Below, one piece after another: positions 1-12,500 of a DNA stretch of 64,000 nucleotides (position 1 is the stretch's first letter; every line of letters begins with the position of its first letter). A program made the translations under genes and the position numbers. Origin of the DNA: Distichodus sexfasciatus (taxonomy: Eukaryota; Chordata; Actinopteri; Characiformes; Distichodontidae); assembly GCA_032718565.1 (NCBI GenBank), contig JAVGVS010000459.1:212063-276062 (forward strand). The letters run 5' to 3'. The notes under the pieces were generated by a model, which was not told where the DNA came from, ran no database searches, and worked only from the letters and a program-made list of their open reading frames with translations.

Positions 1-445
1 ATGCTTTAATCCCTGTAATGCATTTTGTTTACTCCAGAACCACAAATGACTGACATCTTGTCTAAGTATTTCTTAATAATAGGGAAAGTCTCTTTGGAAC
101 ATCCTGAAGTAAAGGGTCTTGCTCAGGGCTGTGGTAATCCTTCACATTCCAATTCCAATCTTCTGGCTACCAATCAGAACTATCAGGCCCCTTGCTGAAG
201 ATCCTTGCCCTCAGATCTTTCACAATTTATTGCAAACCATATCCATATTTAGACTTAACTGTAACTGTGAAAGCAAAATAAAGGCCACACAGTGGCATCT
301 TTCACTTTCTCTGCAATAACCATTCTAATGAATACACATGCACTGTTCACACACTATGTGTGACAGTCTGCCTCATTTTGGATTACAACAGTTTTTAAGG
401 TTGTATAAAGAGGAAGTATGTGCAGAGAGGTTCAGGAAGACTCAC
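1..445. other. lars2 intron sequence, nothing recognised
   Basis: AT-rich sequence 3' of exon 17 on the gene strand. I looked for the next lars2 exon, expected to encode residues following LTNTLL, and did not find it, so it lies outside the window. No repeat family was recognised. Confidence 0.6.
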
Positions 446-523
446 CAAGAGTGTGTTAGTCAGGCCCATCAACCGTGAGATTGCTGCATTCAACAGAAAG
501 TCCTCTGCAAAGTGATTAGTGAC
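446..523 (-). CDS. lars2: lars2 coding exon 17 (last one in the window)
   Basis: 26 codons, phase 0 on both sides. The acceptor is CTGCCAG and the donor GTGAGT. It encodes VTNHFAEDFLLNAAISRLMG and LTNTLL, matching the human stretch that follows exon 16 in order. The GTGAGT donor shows the gene continues to the left, beyond the window. Confidence 0.93.
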
Positions 524-3500
524 CTGGCAGCACAACAGAATTATTCAAGACAATTTCTTTCATTAGTAGACTGACTTTTATTATGTCTTTATTTTTGATA
601 TTGCTGTTTCCTTTAATGAAGAAAAAATATTAAATTCATGAAAAAAGAAAAATATTTTATTCAAAAACAAATGCACAGCTAATCATATGGAATGAGAAAA
701 GGGCTGGCGTACAGACCCTTGCTCCCCTGTTCGACATATTTATGCAAATGAAAGGATGCAATTGTTGTGTGTATATGTAGCTGCATGTACTCTCAAAGGC
801 CCACTGTTAAAAACGACATGACTGAGGGCAGAAGTTTTTAAGGCAGTGAATCAAAGGGATACTGTGGCTTAGCAGGTTTGAGCTGGATTTTGCATAGAAC
901 CCTAGCCTGAGGCATCTGGAGGAATCAGTCTCAGCCTAGGATGATGCAAGGGAAGCTATTCATAACACAGCAAAGGGTTTACTTCTTCGATTTTACATCA
1001 CTTCTCCATACCCTCTCTGGTGTTCCTGGAAGTGGCAAAATGAATGAAAGTAGCACTACTAAATAGTGACCAAAATATCTATTTGACCAGATATTAAGGA
1101 TAACCCCTGCCCTTTTTAAATGCTTTTAATCTAGTACATTTTAACAAGCTGTAATTAAACATTGCACATCTGGGTGGACACGTACTAGCAATTGCTTGAA
1201 TAGATGCCTGACAGAAAATGTTATGGACGATGGCACCCTTTTGAAGTGCTTGCAAGGTTCTCAGTATTATTTCTGACATATCATAGCTAGTAGTATAGTG
1301 GTCTAAGTTAGTGGTCCCCAATCTTTTTGGCACCACAGAACAGTTTCATTTTAGACATTGTTTTCTTGGACCGGGGTGGGGTGGGGTGGGGGATGGGAGG
1401 AGAGACGTGTAACTTCACACAATAAAGTGCATAACTCACCAAGTGAGCCAACTATGAGCCACACATGGAAGTGTGGTACTGGTTTGCGGCCCAGTGGTTA
1501 GTAACAGAAACCTGGCGCTGGTGATCATTCGACTAGGGGATAAGATTATTTGCTAATATTGTTTGCTAAAATAGCTGCTCATCCTCAAGCCCAATTTAAG
1601 TTTAGGTGTGGGTGCATTGAGTGCCCCTACACAGGTTCTATAATATAGATACACATATGTCTATACCACTATCCCAGTGCAACTCAAAAATCAAGATTGA
1701 AAGTAAGCATGTTTTCACCTAAGGTACACAGTCTATGCCAGTCCATTTTATCAACTGCTTAGTTAGTAGCCCAGCTAGCATTCAGTTTACATATAGCTCA
1801 CCAATCTAGCATGTGAATCAATGATTATAATTATGGTCCAACATTTCACTGTATTAAACCAGATAATACATTAGATAGCATATTCAGATAATTCATTAGA
1901 ATTATGGCCTAACACTTCACTTTTGCTCAGCAGTGTGAACTGTGAGAAAACAAACAAACAAACAAGTCTTAAGAGTGTAGTCAAAAAACTTTAGTCAAAA
2001 GGTTTAGTCAGTGAAAGTATAAATCCAAAACATATGGCCATGTATGAAGAACACTGCATGCATTGCTTGATTTATCTGGATTTGCTTCCGGAGCTTTCAT
2101 AGTTTTTTTTCTTCACTCACTTTTATGATTCTAGCAACCTTTGACAAGAGTTCTACATAAATACTCCTACAAAAGTTTTTTTTTGATAATATTTTAATAT
2201 TTTAGGGCTGCTAACCTGTAAAATGACACGGTTCTGATTTTCCCAGATCTTCTTGGCTTCAGCACGTTCCTTTTTGTTCAGAATGGAAGGGTTTGGTGCG
2301 TCATCGCTCTGACGAGCCTCTCTCAGCTTGGTTACCAATCGCCACAGTCGAGATTGCCATCGGAGAACGCCAGGAAGAGCATCCGCTATACATGAACACA
2401 GAATTACATCTTATATCTAAACAAAAACTAAACAGCACTCATGCTCATGGCACAACATTGTATTCCATATAAAACAAACAGGTACACTAATTTCTGAGAA
2501 TTAGAAAGGATATCTTACTTTTTATGTCCCACAAGATGTCCTGCTCAGGTGGAGCTGCATATAGGATGTACAGACGCACAGTGTCAATGCCATATTGCTG
2601 CACCACCTCTTGCGGGTCCAGGCCATTGTATTTAGACTTACTCATCTTCTCCCATGTCACCTGCAGCTGCTTACCACTACCCTTCTGCACAGGCTCTGGG
2701 CCTAAAGAATCCATACAACATGATAAGATTTGGAGCATAATGCAGTCTATATGTCTTGAGGAGAGAAAGAGCATAAAAGGCACATAAAATCTGTGCATTG
2801 CAGCAACCAAATATATGTTGAGTCTAGGGGTGGGCGATATATCGAATATACTCGATGTATCTCGCCTTGTTCCACATGCGATGTAGTAAATGACTATATC
2901 GTGACCATTGAGTATAAATCCTAACGTTATTGTTAGACAGCATGTACTTCGCTTTCGAGTTTTGCTTTTCCGCCCCGTCAAAGCAGACAGCTCGCTCCCC
3001 CACCCATACAGAAAACTCTCCTAGCGCATGCACGTTTTGTACCGCTTTCGTGTTTCGCTTCTCTGCTCACACCCCCGCCTATGTCGTCACATGAATGCCA
3101 AAACTAGAGCTCGCAAAATGTCTTGCCGCAAAAATTTCACAGGCGTAAATTTCGAAGTCGCGAGCACAAATGTGAAACTCGAGAGCACAAAATTAAGAAT
3201 CGAGTGCACGGTTGTGATAATATTGCGCGCAAAACAGATTACAGACGAACGGCTTTTTTGCTCGAGTGAGATTTCTACGCGCGGGGTTTGAAGGGGACGG
3301 GTTTTGGCAGTTTGGGGGCGGGGTATAGGCAGTTTCTGCCTGCGAATCCTATTGGCCGATGTCTCCTGGTTTTCTGATTGACTGCACGCTACAGAAAGTT
3401 TCTACAGAAAAACCAAAGATGACGGAGGAAGAGGAACAGCGGCAGGTACATTAAACGCAAGTTATAGTTTATCGACCTTATAATTATAATTTAATAGTTA

Positions 3501-6500
3501 GGTCTTACATGTTTAATAAGCATGTACTCAATGGCTCCCCTTGCCCACTTGTCTGTCCCCAATATAAAGTATAAAGTTTGCTATATTATACTTTGGTTTA
3601 AAATAAAAGCATTTACTATGTTTGGTTTGGCTTTGGCTACATTCATTACATTGGTGTCAGTTTATGCAATATAGGGCCAAATGTATCCTTTATACAGTGA
3701 TTTAGAGGAAATTTCAAGGTATTGAGATATATATTGTGTATCGTGATATGGCTTAAAAATATCACGGTTATTTTTATGCCATATCGCCCAGCCCTAGTTG
3801 AGTCTACTGTTGAGTCCACTCCACACCCACAACCACATATATGGGCACACAGAATGACATATAAACCATAAAAAAGGTTTTGTATGATACCTATAATATT
3901 GTTCAGTCAGAAAGTCCCTGTTTACCTTGTTGCCAGAGAAGAGATGGAAATAATAGGTGGAAACATGGAGATTAACAAGACATTCCTCTCAAAAGGTGAC
4001 TGTTGTTGAGTTGCAATTTGAGGCGTAATCGATTTTTGATGACAGCAATGAGGAAGATAAACTGGCTGAGTCGAACATACTGAAGACAATAAAATGCAAA
4101 TATACATACACACTAAAATGAACTAAGTTTAGATTTACAGTTTATTTATATGTCTATATTCTATGTGCCTTCTTTGTGCTCTAAAAAACCTGGAGCCGGA
4201 GTATATAGTAGGGTTGCACCGGCCGATACGTCATTAAAATACTCGTATTCGTATTCAGAGGTTCTGCCCACAAGCTTGTGTGAAATCCAGGGCTCCAGAT
4301 GGCGACTACAATGTTCGCCAGTGCGACTAGATTTTTTTATTTTCCAAATAGTTTTGTTCTTTCCAGTCGCCAATGGCAACCGTCATGGATTGAGAGAGAC
4401 GGTTGCCATTGGCGACTGGAAAGCTATATAAAGGTGACTACGTCTTAATAAAAATAAAATAAATAAAAAAATAAATAAACATAAAAATCCTGCTGCGTCC
4501 ATGGACAGTACAAGAAGATCACATCACAATGAGGCCGAACAGCGGTATCTAAACTTCCGAACTCAAGGGAACATGCTAGGAAGTTTATATGAAACAGGAA
4601 AGAACGTGGAAGTTCCCAACGCTTTCATAACTTAGCAAAAACAAGCGCTGAGAAAGAGCTCTGGAACTGAGGCTTTGACCCACTCTCAGTGCAAAAAAAA
4701 GCATTTGGTGGACACTATTTTTAGCCAATCAAAATCCAGGAAGTATTAGCTCCTTACTTTTTCCTTTTGTCTGTAGCCCTGAATGTGCCAACAGAGTAAT
4801 AGTTTTGCTAACTTTTAAGCTGCCTGTGTTAATTATGCAGTACATGATTAATTTCTTTTATCTGTTTATATTTACATTTTGTCTAATGTGATGACACTTT
4901 TTTGTTAAAACCAGAAAGATTTTTGGCTTGGAATAGCCTAGTGTTAATGATCTGATATTTAGCCTTATTATAGACTTATTATAATCTGCAAAGGAGAAAA
5001 TAAAACCTGCCTCCCAATTAATTACACTTTCACGGAAACCCAATCTAAGAAGTATCGGTAATGGTACTCGGTATCAGCAAGTACACAAATAAAAATATTC
5101 ATACTCGTATCGGTCTGTAAAAAAAAGTGGTATCGGTGCATCCCTAGTATATAGCTGAGATTACTATAAATTTTACTTTGTCTATTAACTTTGACACACC
5201 TGTGAAATCGATGTCCTCTTTCTTCAGATACTGACCGCTGTCAGCCACTCTAAAGGTCTGGCCCTTTATGAGGCCCTGCACCAACAGTTTTTTGAAGGGT
5301 TCCCTTTAACAAAAACAACAATGTAAAAACACCCCACACCCAAATCCCAATGTGTCTAACAAAGAAATACTGGCCTCCATCCAATAGAAAAATAAAGAAT
5401 TAATAGGTGTTTTACTAATATTAAATATTACATTATCATCATAAACACTAAGTGTAGAAAAAAACATTTATATACGTCATGATTTTTTTTAAAATCTTTA
5501 ACAAAATACCTGTAGCAAAATACTTGTAAGCACAGGTATTAGGTATCAGGTATCAGGGCTATAATAATGTATCTTAAAAAGCATAATGTTGAACAGTGAG
5601 GAGGATTCCAAGAGATGCAAAGAGAAACCCAAAGATCAATTAGACAGTTTTCATAACTGCAAACTAATCTTGGTGGTCAACCTCCATGATAAGTATGGAT
5701 AAGTCCAAGATGTCTAAACTTTGCCATGCAACAATACAATGTTTGGCTGCCAGTAGTTGAAGTTCGCAATTGTTTAAGCACAAAATATTACCCATTGCAA
5801 ACGTGGCCCCTGTTCTCACTTCAGTTGCCCGCTTACTGTCTAACTGCACGGCATCATATGCATAATTTTTATGAAGATTGCCACGGAAGAAGACTGCCAC
5901 ATTAGCAAAATGGGTGGAGTATTCCTTTAAGAGATAAATCACACTTTTTTTCGCTGATCAGCCACTCCAGGTTTTTAACAGCTTAACAATGTGTGTGAAT
6001 TGTACCTATGTGAGACCAAGCCCTGGTCTCTGCAGAAGTGGGTAAGGAAGCGGGCATAGTACAGGTGCATTACTGCATGCTCTTTCCCTCCTATATACAC
6101 ATCAACAGGCATCCAGCGCTCAACCAGAGAACGGTCAAATGGCCTGCAAGAAAGAAGTCTTGGTGAGACTGACTGATGATGTCATGCCGTGCTATACCAA
6201 CCGTACCAGCATTACTGCAGAATCAGTAACTGCCACTAGGAGGCAACCTAGCACAGCTATTTCTCACAGACATCTGGGGTGGCAATAATGTTGGCAGATG
6301 TGTACTTGTCGGCACACTAGAGATGTATAAACACTTGTGCATCTCTCATCTTCCTATGACCTGATATGTTAACATTTTCCTGTTTATTTTTATATTTAAT
6401 ATTTATATTTAGGTTGAATGGCGACTCTAAATTACCCCTGAAAGTTGTGAATGTGAGTGTTTATGTGTGTGTGTGCCCTGTGGTGTGTTGGCGCCCCTCC

Positions 6501-9500
6501 AGGGTCGGTCACCACTGCCAGGATAAGCTCCGGTCTCTGTGACTGCAATTGGGATTAATATTTGAGTATAGCAAATGCATGTCCATGTGTATTTAAAAGT
6601 CTTAATCCAGAAGGTTAGAGGGACAAAATTCTCATTTCAATCACTTTCATCAGGATTTTTAATACAAAATACCCAGGAGAAATAGAGTGCATATCCCCAG
6701 TGTTCAACTTTTCCTTTTTAGTAATAGGCCACAGATGTCAGATGGTAGATGCAATTCTAACTAATCCAGATGTGCGGCAACCAGACCTTGAAATTTAAAA
6801 GTTCACTTCCCTTACCTCTGTTGGTTGTGTGGGTCTATGTATCTGAAAAAGTACCAAGAAGAATCCACGAATGTGTCCATGGTATCTGTCTCTCTCTGTG
6901 CAGGGTTTTTGCACCTGACCAAAGAAAGAACTATGTGTGAAGGCATGGTGACCTACAAAAAGAACACTTAATAAGTAATAAGGGCTTTCCCAATAATCTT
7001 TCCTAATAAACACTAAAAACTCTAAAATGTAACAAATGGAGGCATTTCACTGAAGCTAATTTATTCCTTAAAAGACACATGACTTTACAGTATATATGGT
7101 ATCAAACCAGCCAAATCTGTGTTGACATTTATCAGTATGGACAAGACCCAAAAATACACAAATCCAATGAGTCACTACTCACTACTAGAGATTTTTGTCT
7201 CTATTACCGAGACAAAATGGCAAACAAACAAAATGGCAACATTAAACATGCGTGCGCCTTGACAATTATCACCAACAATTTTCTAAACTCAGATAAATCT
7301 CAGATAAAAACGTTTGGTTTAAGGCTTTTTTGCAGTGCTTAATATAACTTTTCTTGTATGATCAAAAAAATTTTAAGCAAACTTTTTTTGTTTACACTTT
7401 TGTTTGGTAAACCAAACTATACTACAACCATGTCATTTATGTGATATTGCCTTTTAATGCCTTTTATCTCTCACTGGTTTTCTCTCTCCCCACCACTATG
7501 TTGGTGTGTGCTGAAAGAGATTTTGCTCAGATTGCTAGCCGCCTTTGGCAATTCATGTATGCCCAAGTATCAGCATCGGGGGTGACACTCTCTTGTCTCT
7601 TTTAGTAAAACCAAAGTAAACAGCCACGTTTCCAGTCTGTCAGTCTCTGTCAGCATGCAGTCAAAAAGGTCTCAGCTTTTTTCTCACATGTACAGCTTAA
7701 AGGGCAGTGACTAGCCCATAACCAGTCCTCTTGCCTTTCTTGAGGGGTTGAGCTTCCAGTCCTGTCAAATCTCAAGAGAATTCAGTCAGGTGATCTCAGT
7801 CATTATCAACAGTTTCTGTAGCAAATTAATGACCCTCCCCAGTCCCCCCAGCCAAAAGAGTTGTCATATGTAGGCCTATATCTTAAAGGGCAGTCAATAT
7901 CCTGTAGCCAGTCCTCTCGCCACTCTGGGGGCTGAGCTTACAGCACTGTACTGACAATCAACACACAAGCCTACCCACGCCATCCTTTGTAGGATGAGCC
8001 CCTTTGTGAGCCACGTTGCCTAGCAACTAGCAGGTTAATACTTTGAAAGCCAGGTGCCATTTACAGGACAAACATCTCCAATACAGGCCATAATGAAGCA
8101 TCTCACTGTCCAGACTGCTGTGTGTGAGACAAAGAATTACAGTAAGGGTTAGGGTTTTCCCATGACAGAAAAAAGAGGTGATATGAAAGCAAGAAACATT
8201 AGCATCTCTTAGACATTTCTTTCTCTGATTAAGCTAGTTTAAATAGACAATAATTTTAGGCAATAAATGCATGAGGCCATAATGGGCCCATTGTAGGTTC
8301 TACAGGTTGTGTTGCCAGCAATAAGAGCTGCTAATTGCCTACACAAGAGATAAGAGAAAAACAGCTGAGGTTCAGTCGGAATGCATGTGCATATTTGTTC
8401 ACACTTTATCTGCCCACACTACTCGTACTTGGGCAGAGTGGTACTTCTCTGAAGTGAGCAATATTCAGCTGTGCTGATTTTCTCTGAATCATTCGCAGTT
8501 TGAAGGCTTCAACTATGTATATACACAACAACTTCTGAGTGGCTAACTGCTGGCAGTTTGATACTTGATTTTAATAACAGATCTTGCAGACATTCATTCA
8601 TTCATTATCCGAACCGCTTAATCCCAAGTGTGGTCGCGGGGGGCCCAGAGCCTATCCCGATAACTACGGACACACTGCAGGGCACACACACTCACAAAAT
8701 CGCACTCCCATCCACACTTAACGGGGCCAATTTAGATTTGCCAATTAACCTATAGTGCATGTTTTAGAATTGTTGAAGGAAACCGGAGCCCACGGAGAAA
8801 ACCCACGCGAACACGGGGAGAGCATGCAAACTCCACACAGAAAGGCCCTACGGCAGACCCAGGGATCGAATCCAGGACCTTATCACTGTGAGGCGGCAGC
8901 GCTAACCACTGTGCCATGTTTAAGTGTATTTCACCAAAATTCACCGTGGATTTAATATGCATATGAACATAGGGCATGCACATGTAATGCGTATGGGGCA
9001 TTGTTAGGGTTAGGGTTAGTGTCATCAGCTCAAATCCAGGTAGAAATACTGGTAGAGGTATCACTGACATACACCAATCATCAAAGTTTTTCTAAGCAAA
9101 CTTTTTTGTTCACATGGTAAACCAAACTACACTACAACCATGTCATTTATGTGATATTGCCTTTTAATGCCTTTTATCTCTCACTGGTTTTCTCTCTCCT
9201 CACCACTATGTTGGTGTGTACTGAAAGAAAAGTTGCTCAGCTTGCTAGCCACCTTTGGCAATGCATGTATGCCCAAGTATTTGCGTTGGGGGTGACACTC
9301 TCTTGTCTCTATTAGTAAAACCAAATAAAGCATCTCCCAAAATAAACAGCCATGTTTCCAGTCGGTCAGTCTCTATCAGCATGCAGTCAAAAGGGTCAGC
9401 CTTTTTCTCACATGTACTGTTTAAAGGGGAGTGACTAGCCCATAACCAGTCCTCTTGCTTTTCTTGAGGGGTTGAGCTTCAGTCAGGTGATCTCAGTCAT

Positions 9501-12500
9501 CAACAGCTTCTGTAGCAAATTAATGACCCTCCCCAGACTCCTCAGCAAAAAGGATCTCAGCTTGGTTGTCATATGTAGGCCTACATAAGCAAAGCACCGT
9601 CTACAAACCCTGGGTCAAATACAGACATTACATTTCATTGTGGTGCACTGTGTGGTGTTCACAATGATAAATAATCACTAACATAAATAATCAATATAAT
9701 AAATTACTCCAATTAATTTATTAATCAATTAGTTGTTTACATCATTAAGTTATAACTCATTACACACCCACCCTCACACATATCTATATATTCTCATGAA
9801 ATAATTAAAATACCATCCTATAAGGATTTTAAATATAAACTAGAACTGCAAGCAGTTATTAACAGGGTCCAAGCACCGGTGCGGACACCACCCTGGTGCT
9901 GTCGTTACATATGGTTCCAGAGATATGAGCTAAAACATAAATGAAGGTATTGGAGCGCCCCCTCTTGTTGGACATGTCATTTTTGATGTTTGTGGTCAGA
10001 GGACCATTCCACATCTCAAGAACCACTCAAATCTGAAATTTAGTAGCTTTGACTCCTGAGTCAATTTCTAAAATATGGCTATGATTGCTTAAAGGGAGCT
10101 TGGCCTATTACAATGACTATACACTGCGCCGGTGCTTGGACTCCGTTGATCTGTAAATTGTAGGTTTTTACGTGCACGCTCAATTTGTTCGACATTCACG
10201 CTAATTCCTACATATAGAAATGACAATGAGCAGAACAAGCAGCGCAACACACTATACCCCAAAAACAAATTATACGCGATTACACTGTTTAATTTCCTTA
10301 ACAACACCAGCTCTCACTTGCAATCTTGGTGTTCCTCGCTGTGTTTGTGTACTTGCGTGCACGTGTCTCACATGGAAGTCCGACATTCACTAAAGCGTTT
10401 AGTCTAATCTTCCCCTTTATTACAGACAATATGTATATTATAGCTGATAAATAACAAAAACCACCACCCTTCTACTCACAATGCAGCCATTTACTCGATG
10501 TTTTCACTGTTTATTTAGAAATGTGAGTTTGTTGCATCATTGTGTGGAACACCATCATGTACAAAATCATGTGTAGGCCAAAATGTTAATTAATCAGAAA
10601 AGCTACTCTTTTTTTTAACAATCTATAGTGTAAAACTAAATATAGAAAGATGTATTATTTGTTAATAATTTTATTCTATATCCAGATGGATTCCAAATGG
10701 ATAAAGAAGTGTTTCCGTCTGACACTAATCTTATTTTAATTCATAGTACTAAGCTATAGAATATCTCTACATAATAAAAACTCTGCAATCCAATAAAACA
10801 GACACTGTCCTTATGTCCTAAACACAACATAAGCCATGTATGGCTAACTTCTACACAAACACTATAATAAGCCTAAAAACAAATTCTCTTAGGACTGTAA
10901 AGGTAAAAAAAAAAGTATCAGACTAGTATCAGCATCGGTATCAGAACTGAAAACTTTGGACTGGTGCATCCCTAATTTCATTACCATTTTGCTGGGTCAA
11001 TATGGGAGAGGAGAGGCTTGAAAATTCCCTCTCATTTGCAGTGGCGAATGACAGAAACAGATTGAGAACCACTGGTATAATAGAAGAAAGAGTATTGCAT
11101 TTTCTGCTGAAATTCTTATTACCGCTTTACGTTCAACTCCTCTGTTAGAATGTATTTTCTGTTGAAATGTAGACAGTGTAAAATGAAAATACTCCTTAAA
11201 AATGTACTGCATATTGTATAAGAGCCTTCCAAATGTTAAAATATTAACTGTACATTATATTCATAGTAATAATGAAAAGAAATTACGTCCATGAAAGATG
11301 ACAACAGGTAAGATTTCTCGTTATTTCTCCTGGTAAAAGATTTTCTTCTCAGACTGTACACAACAGCACAACAACACATTTCCATTAAAGAAATAGGTGT
11401 TCCACATTAAAAAAAACATTAAGTTAGTTTTCACTTTAGAAATATATTTTATTAATACCTAATTATGTTCTTTGTTGATAGCAACATATGCCATGGTTTT
11501 CTAATCCTCTGTACCACTATAATTTAAGGCCAGTTACCAGAGAAATAGCAGTGTGAAAGTGAGTGATTATTTGTCATTGTGAACACAGCACACAGTGCAC
11601 CACAACAAAACGTGATCCACAAGATCTTTCCACAAGATCTGACGGTTTCTGTGGGAATCTGTGTCCATTCATTCTGTAGAACATTTATGAGGTCAAGCAC
11701 TGATGTTAGACAAGAAGGCCTGGCTCAAAATATCCATTCCAGCTCATAACAAAGGTGTGCAAAGGTTGAAGCTAGGGGTCTGTGCAGGCAAGTCAAGTTC
11801 TTCCATACCAAATTCGTTCAACCTTGTCTTTTCGACCTTGTTTTGTGGGAAGGACCTTCCCCAAACTGAACTATACTACTGCATCTGACACTTGGCATTG
11901 GACTTGTGAGGCCGCATGCAGCTGCTAGGCTGTGGTAACCCATTCCATAAAGTTCCGGCTGCACAGGTTTTGTGCTTACATAAATGCCAGTGGAAGTATT
12001 CCGATACGAAATCAGCTGAGAGTTGGCAACATTTATACACCATGGACCTTAGCAGTCATTGACTCAACTCTGTGACTATGTCATTGTCTACTTTGGTGCT
12101 GAGCTGGTGTTGCTCCTAAACGCTTCCACTTGCCAGTCCTATCACTTAAAGGTGACCGAGAAATATCCAGCAAGGATGAAATTTCACAAACTGTCTTATT
12201 GTAAAGGGTTACATTTAGGGTTAGGGTGGCAACCTATCACAGTGCCACACTTGAAGTCACTGAGCTCTTCAGAATGACCCATTTAGTTTCACCAATGTTT
12301 GTAAATGGAGACTACATGACTTGGCGCTTGATTTTATACACCTGTGGCAATGGGTCTGACTGAAACACCTGAATTCAATACTTAAGAGGTGCGTCCCAAC
12401 TTTTATAATGATTATAAAAAATATCATGCTTACTTCTCTCTAAATCAAAAGATGACCAACAAAGCCTTCAGCTTAGAACTGGCAGAAACCTGTGTCACGA

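Noticed and set aside
8148..12230. Telomere-like GGGTTAGGGTTA at 8148, 9003 and 12215
   Set aside because: Only two to three units each, inside other repeats. Not a telomere or interstitial telomeric array.
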